Positions 36,044 through 48,800 of a stretch of DNA of 64,000 nt are shown in pieces (the first letter of the stretch is position 1; the number at the start of each line of letters is the position of its first letter). Source of the stretch: Paragyromitra xinjiangensis (taxonomy: Eukaryota > Ascomycota > Pezizomycetes > Pezizales > Discinaceae); the NCBI GenBank assembly GCA_038503065.1, contig JBCAMK010000002.1, positions 744,001-808,000 of the forward strand, given 5' to 3'. The notes under the pieces were generated by a model, which did not search any database, had not been told where the DNA came from, and worked only from the letters and a program-made list of their open reading frames with translations. The translations under genes were made by a program, and so were the position numbers.

Positions 36044-38129
36044 ATGGTGTCAATCTTAGTGGGAACTACCAACCTCCCGCTCGAACAACTGTCTATCCTC
36101 TCAATTGTTCTCGCCTTCACCTCTCATTTTGCTTTCTTCATTAGATCTGAACGTGATAGTTACTTTAAAGTCTTTTTTTCATCCTTACTATTGGCTCCGA
36201 CTGCCATTTTTTCCACGCTACACTTATATCTCGGTCAATCACTTGTCAAGTCATCCATAATCACAGGAACCTTGCTTGTATCTTTCCTACTCGGCCTATC
36301 TACAAGCATCCTAGCCTACAGGATTTTTTTTCACCCATTGAGACATTTCCCAGGCCCCTTCTGGGCAAAGACAAGTAAATGGTGGCTTGTTTATACGCAA
36401 TGGAAGACCGGGCATAGATATCATCACTACGCTAGAGAATTACATGAGCGCTATGGAGACATTGTTAGGATTGGTGAGTTATTCCCAATAGAAAATTACA
36501 GCCGTTACCCCCGCTGAATATGAATTATTTTACTTATTACTTTGCTTCAAAAGGCCCAAATGACCTTTCGATCGTTCACCCAGACATAATTCCAGTACTA
36601 TCAAAGGCTGATAAAGGACCTTGGTATGACGGTTTCAACGACACACCTAGTCTTCAAAGTACCCGTGACAGGAAAGCACACGCAATCCGCAGAAGAGTTT
36701 GGGAAAAAGCGTTTACCAGATCGGCTCTTCAGGATTACATCCCCCGAATCTTAAACTACTCTGATATCCTTCTCACCAATCTTTCCGAGACAGCCGGTGA
36801 ACCCGTAAATATGACCCAATGGTTCAACTGTTTTACTTTTGACTTCATGGGAGACTTGGCCTTTGGAAAATCTTTCGGGCTGCTCGAATCTAAGGGAACG
36901 AACGGATCTGATCGGTTTATGACGACAATGCATTCCAATATGGCGATTGTAGGCATGCTGGGCCATGTGGGCTGGTTTATACGCTTGATGTTATGGATAC
37001 CAGGGATGTCTGGGGCCCGTGGGAAGTTCGACGCGTGGTGTGGGGAGATGGTCGAGAAAAGAAAGCAGGTAAGTCGTTGTTTATTCCCCGCTATAGATCG
37101 AGCACGTCCTTACAAGCTTCCCTAACACATTCAACTACCAAATAGTTCACCCCAGAGAAAAGGGATATCTTTCATTTCCTGCTAGAGGCAGAACCACTCA
37201 ATAAGTTACCCCGCCATATTCCCCTAACCGGTGATGCAAAACTTGCAGTGATTGCTGGAAGGTAATGGTTAAGCATCCATCCTATAACACTTCATTTTCT
37301 AACATTTTAACATAGCGATACTACCGCCGCAACTTTCGTCAATATTTTTGCGCAACTGGCCCAAAACCCTAAAATCCGGGAAAAGCTTCACAAAGAGATT
37401 AGCGCCGCTTACGACTCTCTATATGACCCCAACCAAGACGACAAGGTTCCAGAGGTGATAATAAACGGAGGCACGGCAGCGACTATCTACCTAGATTCAG
37501 TGATCAATGAAGGTCTTCGGTTAAACCCTGCAGTCCCCAGCGGCGTACAGAGGACTATCCCAGACGGAGGTGTTACGATAGAAGGGAGTTTCATTCCCGG
37601 AGGTGCTCTTGCTACCTATCCGATATTTGCTGGACAGTCAAGTAAGTACAAACTTAAAGGTCAGTTCGTGTGGAAAATAAGCTAATCTTTTCCACTATCA
37701 TAGATGGTAAATCATTTCCCGATCCTCTCAAATTCATGCCAGAGAGATGGTACGAGTTCGACGGGGAGACCAAGATGAAGCAAAGGACAGCCTTTATCCC
37801 TTTTTGGACTGGTAAGTAGCTCCAACGACTGATCAGGCTCAGAAGCAAGCTAATCATATTCCTTCCTTTGAAAAGGGTCTTATGCATGTGTCGGTAAATC
37901 CTTAGCACTCATGGAACTCAGAATCCTTACCGCGAAGATTCTACGTAAATTTGATATCGAATTTGCAACAGGTGCCACAATCGAAAAGGTATGAGTAGCC
38001 GCCCTCTCCCTACGTACTCAAAATAGTAACTCCTTTACGTTACAGGTTTTTGAAAGCTCTTACGACACGTTTACGTTGACGATGGGGGAAGTTGATGTGG
38101 TGTTCAGGCCCAGAGGGCCAACAAATTAA
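36044..38129 (+). CDS. Cytochrome P450 monooxygenase
   Basis: Seven exons (36044-36473, 36554-37068, 37146-37261, 37316-37641, 37704-37811, 37876-37988, 38046-38129) give 563 aa with phases closing. The N-terminus has three hydrophobic segments (about 13-35, 42-62, 70-90) instead of the usual single ER anchor, followed by FFHPLRHFPGPFWAKTSKWW, the proline-rich hinge. I-helix AGSDTT spans the exon 3/4 junction (about 352-357), ExxR is EGLR (about 419-422), PERW follows, and the heme loop FWTGSYACVG places the heme-thiolate Cys at about 503. All catalytic signatures are intact. This multi-span N-terminus is shared by a fungal P450 group often labelled tryprostatin B 6-hydroxylase-like; the substrate is unknown. 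No biosynthetic partner genes lie nearby, so it is probably not part of a cluster within this window. Confidence 0.92.
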
Positions 38130-39995
38130 AGTGTTAGAAGGAAACGATTGACAAAATTGTAGGTGCCAGACCAAGTTGGATTGGGGTAGCCCATTATCAT
38201 CTAGTAGTTAGTTAGAGCGTGAAAACCCCTATCAATTTCCTAAAACCATTTATCGAACCCTGAGTGAGAAATCTCTCCTGAGAAATAAATTTCATGACCA
38301 TACGCGTCCACGTGCACCTTACGCCACCTTTTTAGTGGCGGATCGTAGACACCCACCACCAGTCCCCACACTTCCTGGCCCCCATATAGCCCCTCAGCGT
38401 CATACTGAAGATGCTACAGGCCTCGAGGCCTCACGCAAATTGCGTGGCGTTCTCACATAGTGGATGACCTGTTCTATCCAAGGTTCACGTATGTTCCGAC
38501 ATCCAGGAGCCTTATTTCTAAATTAAAGCTCGTACGCCAAATAAAGTTCTACCCACGTGGCCAACTTAGCAGTGAGTGGCAAAGACGACATCAAAAGATC
38601 CTAGGACTGATATTGGGCCTGGTTGGCAAATATTTTCACTCTTTCATCCCTGTCTACACTACCACTTTTACTGGAATATCGAGGCTTAGGATTGAAGGCG
38701 GAACGGCACAGCTATATCCGCCCTATGGAACTTCTATACGAATCTTGTGAGACCCAAGCCATCTTCACAGTCTTAGCCCCGCACGATGTTCCACCGCTGA
38801 GTGAACGCTGTTCCCGCATCAAATCTTTACAAGGATTGATCGACGCTCGCAAAAATAACCCGATATACTATCTGGTTTTTTTTAATAAATTTGTCAACCT
38901 TGGTTTGTCACTACCTCATGATTGCGGCACCACTACGATTCTCGACGGCCCAGATCCAATCTGAGAGATAAGCGAGTGATCACCAATGATGGGTGCGACC
39001 CGAAATGTCGACAAATCACCAGAGAATCCCACCGATTTTCAACGCATCTTCAAGAGCACCAGCGATCGGTACTGTTTACGAGTTTAAGAATCAACTAACA
39101 CCGAAAATTGGTAGAACCCCCCGCTTCAACAAATCAGCCCATCTCGAGCGGAAATAAACCATGCATGAAGCAACCACATGCATAACAGTTATCGTGGAGC
39201 AAATCAAATAGTCTTACAGGTGTCTTTAGGAAAAAATTTCTCCTTTCCTTGAGCGCATTCAACGGGGCGGACGGGGCAAACGGGAAAGTCCAGGTTCGAT
39301 ATCAGAAGCCGAGAAGCTCCGGCACGAGTCAAGCGCAGAAGAGTGGTAGCCAAAGGTGAGTATTGCTGACGCGTCTAAGCGGCTGAAAACTCGCCTTGCA
39401 AGCAAGGCGCCTGTACCTGCATAAAAGTCCTCAGTCAATAGCTCCATTTTTTAGCGTCAAAACCTACGATATTTAAAATTTACCGCCTGTAATTTAGTAG
39501 ATTAGAACTTACCCGTGACGTCCCTAGGGCACTCGACCATTTCCCGAGATAGTGACATCGTTCGAGAAAATTAACGTGCATGTGTCTTACCGATTTTTAG
39601 CACAGTACACCGCCCGAACACGAGGTCCCACACCCGAAAACCAGGAAGATACCTTTTAACCTCTAACAGTTAACCACCATACATGTAGTTCTGCCCGTAC
39701 TTCCCGCACAAGGGTTTTTTCGATATATGTTTCAACCGTTAACTACAGGCACACGTAAACATGTGTTTTAATCTAAGGCCGAGAAATAATTACTCAGAAA
39801 GATTCTTGCCATGAAGCTGTGAACGCTCTGAAGTTGCTGTAATAAAACACCTCCATCCAATTAAGATAAAATTACTGATTTAAATTCCTCATGTGGCGCT
39901 GAAAACATGTTCGTGACTGCTTTAAGTATCTCGAGCTCGAGTGAGAATTCGTGCACCATCATCCTTTAGAACTACCGAGGTCTCTAGCCGCTACC

Positions 39996-40266
39996 TATCC
40001 CATAATCGGTAAAGCTGACCCCTTGGTGGGGGCCAATGTTTACTTACTCTTCATTGGCCATTTTTCAATTAACTATCCCATAATCTGGTAGAAAATGCTG
40101 CCCCCCCCCCAAAGTGGCGGTGGCTGGGCACAGAATCGTAGCTTAGTCAATTGGAAACTAACCAATCAAAATTTAGCCCCTAAAAGGGGGGCAGCTTTAC
40201 CGGACTATGGGATACGTTGAGCCACCGCCACTTGGGGGTCAGCATTTTCTACCGGATTATGAGATA
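39996..40266. repeat. Two interleaved inverted repeats (A-B-A'-B')
   Basis: Arm A (39996-40024, starting TATCCCATAATCGGTAAAGC) is inverted as A' (40186-40214). Arm B (40074-40125, starting TATCCCATAATCTGGTAGAA and running through C-rich sequence to GGCGGTGGCT) is inverted as B' (40220-40266). All four ends share TATCCCATAATC and are TA-bounded. The pairs cross rather than nest, so both hairpins cannot form at once without a pseudoknot-like fold. Confidence 0.7.
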
Positions 40267-40283
40267 GAGGATCTAGGACCTTC

Positions 40284-40415
40284 TATTTGTCCTCCAGCAT
40301 ATGAACCGGAAAACAGGGGTGGTGTGGCTTTGTATGTTAGGAAGTCTGAGCACAATCCTGTGGCATACAAAGCCACACCCTCCCTGTTTTCCGTTCATAT
40401 GCTGGGGGACAAGTA
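40284..40415. repeat. Long hairpin, ~52-bp arms
   Basis: The left arm 40284-40336 and right arm 40364-40415 are near-perfect reverse complements (CAGCATATGAAC, GGAAAACAGG, GTGTGGCTTTGTATG shared), with a ~27-nt loop. If transcribed it would give a miRNA-precursor-like stem. It is also consistent with a MITE. Confidence 0.75.
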
Positions 40416-40675
40416 CGCCTTGTGGTTAGTTGTGTGCATGAAAAACTTTGCCTTGATTGGCTAAATCCATGCGCTAGTGATGCGGTGGCAGATGGTGGAC
40501 TGTGTTATCGCGTCGTGGCTTATCCATCCGAAAAGTCGTGAAGCTTGGAGTCGATTCTCGAATCCCACGGATTTAAATAAGATAGGTTTACACATCCCAC
40601 TAGCGAAGCGAAAAGGGGAAGCGAACCCTTGCTACTCTAGCACTATGCTGAGATCTGCAGGCGGATGTTCGTGTT

Positions 40676-41149
40676 GTGCTACGGGTGTAGGGGTAAGTCT
40701 GATGACAGGTGGCGGTGAAGCACTTTTCTCGAGGGGCTCAAGCTCGCTATAATTTCATACTTTTACTAACCAACCCGGTTTGATGTTTAGCACACAGTAT
40801 TCGATCTTTTAACATCTTTATCAGGCCTCTCAGGGAGATGTGGAAAGGGGAAGAGAATTGGGAACTCTTACATGCATCGCCACCTGTCATCAGACTTACC
40901 CCTACACCCGTAGCACTCCGAGGGAAAGCTCATCACCAGGTGGCCATGCTAGCAGTGCGAAACTTGACCGCCAACTCAACTCAAGACTCAAAAATTTGCA
41001 GCAACCTTACAGAAAGTAGAGAGGCCTCAGAGATAAAGAAAATTAAGGGCTACTTAACGAAAGAAGAGCCCCAGAGTGTTAAGGGTGAAGGGAAGAACCG
41101 GTGTTAGCACCGCCACCTGGTGACAGACTTTCCCCTACACCCGTAGTAC
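40676..41149. repeat. Three copies of a ~42-bp repeat in inverted/direct order
   Basis: A block reading GTGCTACGGGTGTAGGGGTA onward at 40676-40718 is inverted at 40875-40916 with about one mismatch. A third, more diverged copy lies at 41108-41149 in the same orientation as the second. A partial inverted copy of the third (GAAAGCTCATCACCAGGTGG) lies at about 40924-40943, directly beside the second. This looks like two adjacent or overlapping foldback elements of one family. Confidence 0.65.
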
Positions 41150-41470
41150 GTACTTTTGGGTATCGCGGCAGTTGCCTCGGATCGTGGCGCTCCGTGCATG
41201 CCAATGAACCCAGCACCAACCTTCGCCCTTTTTATCGAATTCATTTTCACCATGCCAAAAGTCCATGCAAGCACTCTCCCGACGTCAGGTATCACGAGAT
41301 CCCGAATCAACTCGAGCCCTCGATCGCTCAGCAGGGATTTCTTCACAGGGTGTATTGCCCAAATTGCTTATTTTTGACAAGCGATGATCTGCCCTCTTTT
41401 AGGTGTCGTCCCCACCACTCCCCACCCTCAGACCGAAAACCTGTAGTGCCCGCATTACGGCTGACGTTAT

Positions 41471-41478
41471 TGACGTCA
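41471..41478. promoter_or_regulatory. CRE-like palindrome TGACGTCA
   Basis: A perfect TGACGTCA lies about 590 bp upstream of the Zn2Cys6 regulator start, with a near-copy TGACGTTA at 41462. It is a possible bZIP/ATF site, inferred only from the motif. Confidence 0.3.
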
Positions 41479-42070
41479 TTGGCACTGCACGTACACACAC
41501 CAACCCGAACTTGGAAAGGACCAGCAACGCAGGGGACTGGCCAGCCACAAGTCTCGCGATCAAGAAGTTCGTGTCCGGTTTTGCAAGATCGGGGGGAGTC
41601 CGGTCGCGAACACATGAGAACTTGGAAGAGGGTGGAAAGATCTTGGACCCCCGACCCCGGAAAACCAACAGTGGCCGCTGTCAGGGTGCTGGAGGTTTTT
41701 AAAGCTGCCCGTCCTGGCCATCCGGACAACAATCGCTCCGCCGAAGAACGCTTCCTTCGTCATTGTGAGGTTTAGACCCAAGCACTACTCGGAGTGCAAA
41801 CGGATCAAATCCCGCAATCAACCAAGCAAGCAGGCCAAACAAACAAAAATAGTCAACCCTAATACCGGTACCAGGTGTCAGTCGAAACGCTTTTCTCTTG
41901 TTCCCGGCTCCTGTCCCGCTGTCCGCACACCTATTCCTAAATCCGTCTCCGTCCGCCCTCCTATCCCATCTTTTCGTCCACCCATTTTTCGTCCACCCAT
42001 CCGATCTGAGATCGAACACTTCATCCTTGTACCAGTCGATATCATTCCTCCCGAACAGCCCTACCTACCA

Positions 42071-45000
42071 ATGGCGGATCCCCGCACTGCGGGTGTAGCC
42101 CGTAAAAGTTCCTCGGCCTCCTCCTCCGCCGAGTTTGCCCAGTCTCCGTTGAAGGTTCCCATTCCGCGCTTACGGCGGCCCAGCGCAAACGGAGACGATG
42201 GTAGTGGTGGCTCAACAGGTGGGAGTGGCGGCGACAAGCACAGAGTGTCACACGCATGTGAGCCTTGTAGACAAAGAAAAACAAAGGTTCGTCTTCAGTA
42301 CCCTAATGCCTTATATTATACTCTCTAGATTGAATGTCCTTGGTACTGATCATCTGCCTACGACCCTACGAACAGTGCAGCGGTGAAAGGTGCGGGCAAT
42401 CTCTTCAGCCCTACTCATATCAAAATCAAGTCTCGTTTTTCGACCCGCTTTCAACCCCTAAAGATGGAACGGAACTCTCCCTATTATCGACACCCTAGGG
42501 CTTGGCTTCGGTGATTTTCGCTGCACAACCGGAATTGATATGACGGTTGAGAGCGGTCGAAGAATGGGACTCTGAAAGCACTACCTTTTTTTTCTCCCTT
42601 GAATTCTATCGACGCTAACAATTATGAGCATGACTGTGAAATAGGCCAATATGCAAACACTGTCAAGATTTCAAACTCAGCTGTTACTATGCGGACGGCA
42701 AACGTGATCGAGCTAAAAAGTATACCAACCCTACGAAGGGGCCTTCAATAGCTGAGCATCAACTAATATCTCTTCTGGGAAAATAGTGAAATGATTTCTT
42801 TGAAATCGAAGGTTGAATTATACGAGTCTCTTCTCGAGCAGTTAAAGGTTCAAGTTGACAGTGCTGGTCAGTTAGCCATCCAGAAGGCGTTGCAAGGGGT
42901 TAGTGAAATCGATTTTTCTGGATGTGTGTATTGCCTTCGCCAAACTCACAGCCTCTTAAATCGCAACCCCATAATACTAAGCTAAACTATCAATTAGCCC
43001 AAAAGAATCGAGATGGAGAATCACTTGTGACAGCCGAGATTGGTTCAACAGGCTCTATGGACCATATCCGGGAAGAGCCCAACCGAAGTAACAGCGCCTA
43101 CCCAACGGGGTATATGGGCAAGAACAGCGAGGTCGCTTGGATCCAGCGAGTAGCCCAACAACTTGCCCGTGAAGCAGCAGAGCCATCTCGTACGCTTGTC
43201 CCCCCACCCCCAAGAGCCAGGTCCACTGGGTCCCAGAAATCTCGTTCAGAGACGTCGGGGATGTCAGCAAAGAATTATGTCGATTCAGTAGCCCTTGCCA
43301 CTAAAAACGACGATGAATACCAATTCGAAACCCCCACGTACCACTTGGATGACTTGGCCGTTTCGATTGCGGGGGGTCAGATCAATCCTTTTTATCTCCC
43401 ACCAAAAGAGACTGCCGACGAGCTCTTGCACGCCTTTTTTTCCACGGTTTATCCCACATTCCCAATAGTACTGAAAAAGCTTTTCATGGCGCAGTATGAC
43501 GCTTTTTTTCAATCTTTTTTTCCTCCTGCGAGTTCAAAGCGATGGTTGGCAATGCTGAATTTAATGTTTGCAATTGGCTCGTTGTACGGACGGCTTACCA
43601 ACGCCGATTGGAAGGAGGAATCCGAGATAGAACACCTTAAATATTTCTCCCGGGCTAGAGTTCTAAGCCTTGACGAAGGAAGTATCCTTGAAGTGCCTGA
43701 TTTACAACAGGTTCAAGTTGTTGGATTAGCTGCCATATATCTTATTGCAAGTAACCAGACAAATCGGTATTCCGCCTCCTTACTACTTCAATTGCTAATA
43801 GGCTACCCCATCCCCTATATCCCTCACTGTGTTCTTGAAAACTGTACCCTAAACGCCTCCAATTTAATGCCATACATGGCAACAGTCGTCTAGCATACTC
43901 TCTTACTTCGGTTCGTTAATTCGTTGCTAACCGTATTGGCTTGATAATCAGTGCATGGAACGTCGTCGGACTTGCTATTCGTTACTCCCAGACTCTTGGT
44001 TTAAATCTCCGCAACGATGTCCCTGAGCTTGATGAAGCGGAAAAGGAGATGCGTGTTCGAATGTGGTACACCTTATATTCTCTAGAATACCTACTTTGTA
44101 TTATGACCGGCCGACCTTCCTGCATCCATGAAAGGGATTGCAGTGTGCCAATGCCTCGCCCCATTGACGAAGAGCAGTATCGCTCGGATGACGGATTTGA
44201 TACGGCGTTAAGAAAGTACTCTGAAACCGCTAGCCCTGCATCCCAATCCTCGAAGCGCTCTTCGGTTTCTAGCCCATTCAATTTCCGCAATTCACCTTCG
44301 ACGCCCCAACCTCCGACCTCATCACAACCCTCCACCTCAGCCTTACCCTCCCCTTCAAACTCGAAAGCCACGGCGCCTACTTCCAGGGCTTCGACATCTA
44401 TTCCTTTTGTTAACTCTGGCACATATCCCTCGACATATTTTGTAGAGCATACGAAACTCAACCAAATAACTGCAGAAACACTATCAGAACTCTATAGTCC
44501 TGCTACGAGGAATAGAAGCTGGAGTGATATACAAGGAATTATATCAGCGATGGAGTTGAAGGTTATGAAATGGAGAGCAGATCTGCCACACTTGTTGGAC
44601 TTTAGCAAAAGGCAAAGAGATCAGCTGTATTACAGACAGGTAGGTTCCTTTTACGCTACGACAGGGGGGACTATAACTTACCCCAGTTGTAGAGAATGAA
44701 TTTAGCCTTTCAATACCACTATATCCGTATAATTATCAATCGTCCTTGCCTTTGTCGACTCAATTATCGCATACCAAACGAATCCAATCGGTCCCGCGGG
44801 TTTAATCGCTCTGCAGCTGCAACTTGCATCGAGGCCGCCCGAGAGACAATCGCGCTTCTACCGGACGAGCCAAATCCCGTCGGTTTAATAAGCAGCTCAC
44901 CTTGGTGGTGTCTTCTCCACTACCTAGTCTCTGCCGGCACTATCCTGATGGTAGAAATGGCGATGCGGGCCGAGCATAATCCTCAACAAGCTGATGGTCT

Positions 45001-45814
45001 TTTGAAGGACTCGAAAAAGGTGTTGAGATGGCTAAGAGCTATGGCAGAGGATAGTCTTGGCGCAGAGAGATCCTGTAAAGTGCTCACCAAGCTATTGGTG
45101 ATATCATCGTCCAAGATCGGCGGCGACATCTCAGACGTACAAAGGGACTTCCCGGAGGACCGCGATGTTCCTGGAGGTATAAAAGGTAATGCCGGCAACG
45201 CTAGCAGCTCCAGCGACTACCCCCAGCGGTCGAACCAACCTGCATCAACACAAGGGAATCAAGTTGATGAAGAACGACTGGGAGGTCAAGTTGATGAATT
45301 TCCCGAGATTTTCCGTAGCATCCTAACAGGTCCTTTTCCATTCTCGAATATCCCCATCCACACACACTACGACGACGACGCTGTTACGATGCAAGGCGTC
45401 TCTCATTTCCCATCACCTGCAACTGATGGGCAAAGCTTTCCCTCAGCCCAAGACCACAATAACAGCCAGGGTATAGTCCAGAACCTGCAGCAAATTCCAC
45501 CCCAACCAAATATGATTTTCACCAATCCAGGGCGAATGGACGACATTGACATGGAAAACACTCACAACAACCCCAACCCTTCGGATATCCTTCAGGAGAG
45601 ACGGCTACGGAGAAGAGAATCGCAAGGCGTCGTAAATATTTCATTACCACCACCATATCCGACTAACTGGGCTTCCGTACCGGCGGGGAGCATGGGGTAC
45701 CCATTGTCGCAACCATTCGGTGATTCCGATCAGCCCAGGGGATCAACTTTCGGTGGCCTTTCCTTGGCGTCCAGCAGTAAACCAGTACGTGACAATGGAA
45801 CAGACTTTGAGTGA
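42071..45814 (+). CDS. Zn(II)2Cys6 fungal-specific transcription factor
   Basis: Seven exons: 42071-42286, 42376-42389 (14 nt), 42645-42719, 42787-42898, about 42982-43766, 43952-44639, 44693-45814; about 1000 aa. The cluster reads C63-x2-C66-x6-C73-x6-C80-x2-C83-x6-C90 only when the 14-nt exon (CSGER) is included. A basic linker (KRDRAKK) and a coiled-coil dimerisation segment (MISLKSKVELYESLLEQLKV) follow. The middle region has the Fungal_trans pattern (VVGLAIRYSQTLGL, RMWYTLYSLEYLLCIMTGRPSCI). The C-terminal ~350 residues are low-complexity Ser/Pro/Asn/Gln, probably activating. The exon 5 acceptor is uncertain: 42982 (AAG, with donor 42899) or 42998 (TAG, with donor 42903); both keep frame. 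Start MADPRT is chosen because upstream in-frame codons look like leader. The regulated pathway is not evident from the neighbours. Confidence 0.88.
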
Positions 45815-48800
45815 TAACTGAGGAGTTGGCATGACCAGTAACACACCTAGCAATACACTGAAGCCCTTTTATTCAGGGATTCCAGCCAGGCACAAAAAAA
45901 TAACAATGGGAAAATAAGGGTTATCGAAGTAACTTTGTAATGGATTTGCTGGTTTATAAGATCTTGCTCTGTAGCGACGGTGCGTCGGGGCGTACATACC
46001 ACAGCAAGGCATTTCTTCCTTTTCTTGCTTTGCTTAACGTTGTTTTTATTTATTCTATTGCGGGGCGCGGGAGTGCATAAATAAAAGTAGGTTGCTGGGA
46101 TTTGTGAATTTTTGGTTAGAGTTTTTGGTTGTAAGCATGTACTTATCTATCGTAGACTTTTAGCAACACTGCCTCGTGGCGTCTTTTGGACAGGTTTTTT
46201 TGTCAACTAGGTTAATATAAATAGTTACCTACCCGATACCCGGTTTATCTGCGTAGGCTCTGGGTCGTTGCTTTACAATTTTCCCCGCCAAAATCATAGC
46301 CAATCACTCGTGCCATTTGTTTCTTGGATCAGAAGATAGATGATTCATTCGCGAGGCATTCAGCCACTTAGGTTATGGCGCTTTTAGCGCAGGCCCTAGG
46401 TACACTTGCTAGGAAGACGTACAGAAAATTAAATCCACGAGCCCCTGCACCACACGCGCAAAAACAAAACGCAGAATAAAACATGAAACACGAAGATAAA
46501 ACGCGAAGACAAAACCACCAACTCTTGCCTATAACCACCCCCCCCCCAAAAAAACAATTTTGCCTACATCCAATCTTCCATAGGTCAGAAAAAACTTTAA
46601 CCAGGGAAATTTTGGTTCCCACCCTCACTACTACTGTTTACACGTAACGAGATATCAACTCTTACTCGACCGCTTACCCCTCGGAACACAAGCGTGATGA
46701 AACACCACACTTTCTTAATCCCCTTCTCAGCCACGCAGGTCTGCCGCTAAGCCACTACAGCTCCCCCCAATGTTAGGTGCCCAGTTGACTGCCTAAGATC
46801 CGACAGTTTCTGACCCTGCCATTTGCAACGTTAACCATTAAAGTTGATGCCCCCCCTTTGTGTTAGCTTACCGGCGAAGCCGGCTACCTTCTTTATTCTT
46901 CATAGTTTTATTGTCCCCAAAATTAAATTAGTGCTGCCACCAAGCCGCATTTAACGAATTCAGGGCTTTTCAGCACACTCCATCTTAAATTAACCATTAA
47001 CTGTAGTGCTGAGGTGAGCTTTTGCAAATGGTGGATCTAACACCCGCAAACCTCAAAAGAATATGACCGTGTGTTTGAGTAGAAAGGCTGGCGGAACAGT
47101 AGCAAATTCAGATCTATATTGAAACACAGGATGTGTCTTTCATTCTAGAGCCTACCGTAAAAAATGCCGAATGCCCCCTGCAAAAGGCTGCTGGAGAGCA
47201 AACCTTGTGAGTAGTTTTCTGGTACGCGGAAGGGAGTCCTCGTGCCTAGTGAATTTGGCCATGCGACACGAAAAGCCCGAGAAACAATCCTTCTCGAAAA
47301 TTGAGTTTAATATAATCCGTCGAATTTCTCCCTCATTATGTTTGAAGGAATTCACATCATATCATATCACTCGAGCTCGGATATCATGTCCCAGGGTCAC
47401 AATTTTCGAGCCCCAGAAGCATCACGTACATAAGGCCCCATGCCCCGGGTCACGGTAAATGACGCTTACATGAGGTGGCATCCGGATTCTTCAGCTAACA
47501 CACATTCATGACCTGACTTTTCCTCCCGCTAGATCTGACCATCGTGCAGACTCTGACACCGCATATCAAAATCCGTAAGTGCTGGACCTTATTATGCCGG
47601 TAGAAATTCGAAGCTGCAATGTATAGATTACCCGAAATAACTACCTAGCTCCCAAAGTTGATGACACAAAGCCAAGCAAGGCGCAGGTAGGGCGAACGGG
47701 TCACAGCAACAGGCGGCGCAGACATAACGTTATCAACGCCTAACTTAGTAATACCTATGCAGAAGTGATGCACGCGCATTAAGCGAGAGACAGAACCTAA
47801 AGCACACATAATTTAAGCCTAGTGGGAAATTTAGTGACACAATAAATGCTGGGTCACCATGAATATCTAGATAGTGGGGTTCGTGCATGTGGAGGAGCCC
47901 TATGTCAAGAGACCTTATGGGAGTCCAAATGAAACATCTGGGCGGGCTTTATGCGATCGGTCTCACTCTTTGGCGGGTCAAATTACCTGCTTCTCTTGTC
48001 ATTAAGCTAAACCGACCAGGATTGTAGAGCCATATTTCGAGTTTGCACTGTGCCTCGGTAGACACTAGGCCAAAGAGTGACATTTACAAGGGTACTAGAT
48101 TGGCTTAATCCTCATAGCTTAGTAAATTACGCAATACAGGAATGTAGTGGTCAGAAATTCCATAAAACACTCTGCACAACTATAGAACCTCTCCCCTTTT
48201 ATATTAAGTACGTTACATTCAGGTCACCGAGATATATTGAAAGAAAAATTTCGTGATTAAAACTGTGACGCTCTCATAAATCAACAGTTACCGACCCTGT
48301 CCTCGCTCACTCTTAAATCCAGAAATTGTTTTTCGCCTGATAGGGTGGCACATGGCGTGGGAAGAACGGAACTTGTTGCCCATGAAAAGGGTCACAAATC
48401 AATACTAGTAGTGTCTTTCACACATAGGAATAGAAGTAAAGCTAACAGCGAGAATAGAAAGGTGTATATATTATATTTTCAGATCAGCCACGCTAATGCT
48501 TACAATAATACATGTAGCTAAGTGGCCCAAGTGGCCATTGTTTTAATGCAAAACAAACGCTCGTGGAACGTATCTCAAATGGCGAAGAGCGCATGGAAAA
48601 CTCCTCAGAGCTGTCGATACTATAGATGGTGGAGAGAAGGGCCAACAAAAAAGGATTTGGTATCAACTTTTAAAGCTCACTCGATACTGCTTAGTAACCT
48701 TTTGGAGTTTAGTTTTTGTCGCCCAAGACCTGTTCTACAAAAGCTTCTGCGGTGACCGTACATGCTCAAGTTATACCTCTTAAGCGTCCCACATACAGCT

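Larger units (their letters stand above)
38130..42070. other. Intergenic, rich in inverted repeats; promoter of the Zn2Cys6 gene
   Basis: I see no supported gene. Open frames up to 224 codons occur near 41101-41775 upstream of the regulator, but their composition and frame overlap argue against coding. 39996-41149 is a dense cluster of inverted repeats, described separately. 41150-42070 is GC-richer and likely promoter plus leader of the regulator. Confidence 0.55.

Noticed and set aside
36044..38129. P450 as part of a secondary-metabolite cluster
   Set aside because: No synthase, transferase or transporter within several kb on either side; the nearest genes are an LPMO and, across a repeat block, a regulator with no clear link.
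41101..41775. 224-codon open frame upstream of the Zn2Cys6 regulator
   Set aside because: Begins inside a repeat copy, overlaps equally long frames on both strands, and has low-complexity Pro/Arg/Ser composition. GC-rich promoter DNA explains it better.
41765..42070. In-frame extension of the Zn2Cys6 protein upstream of MADPRT
   Set aside because: The extension is Pro/Arg/Lys-rich with repeated RPPI segments, typical of translated leader; the ATG at 42071 starts a normal N-terminus before the zinc cluster.
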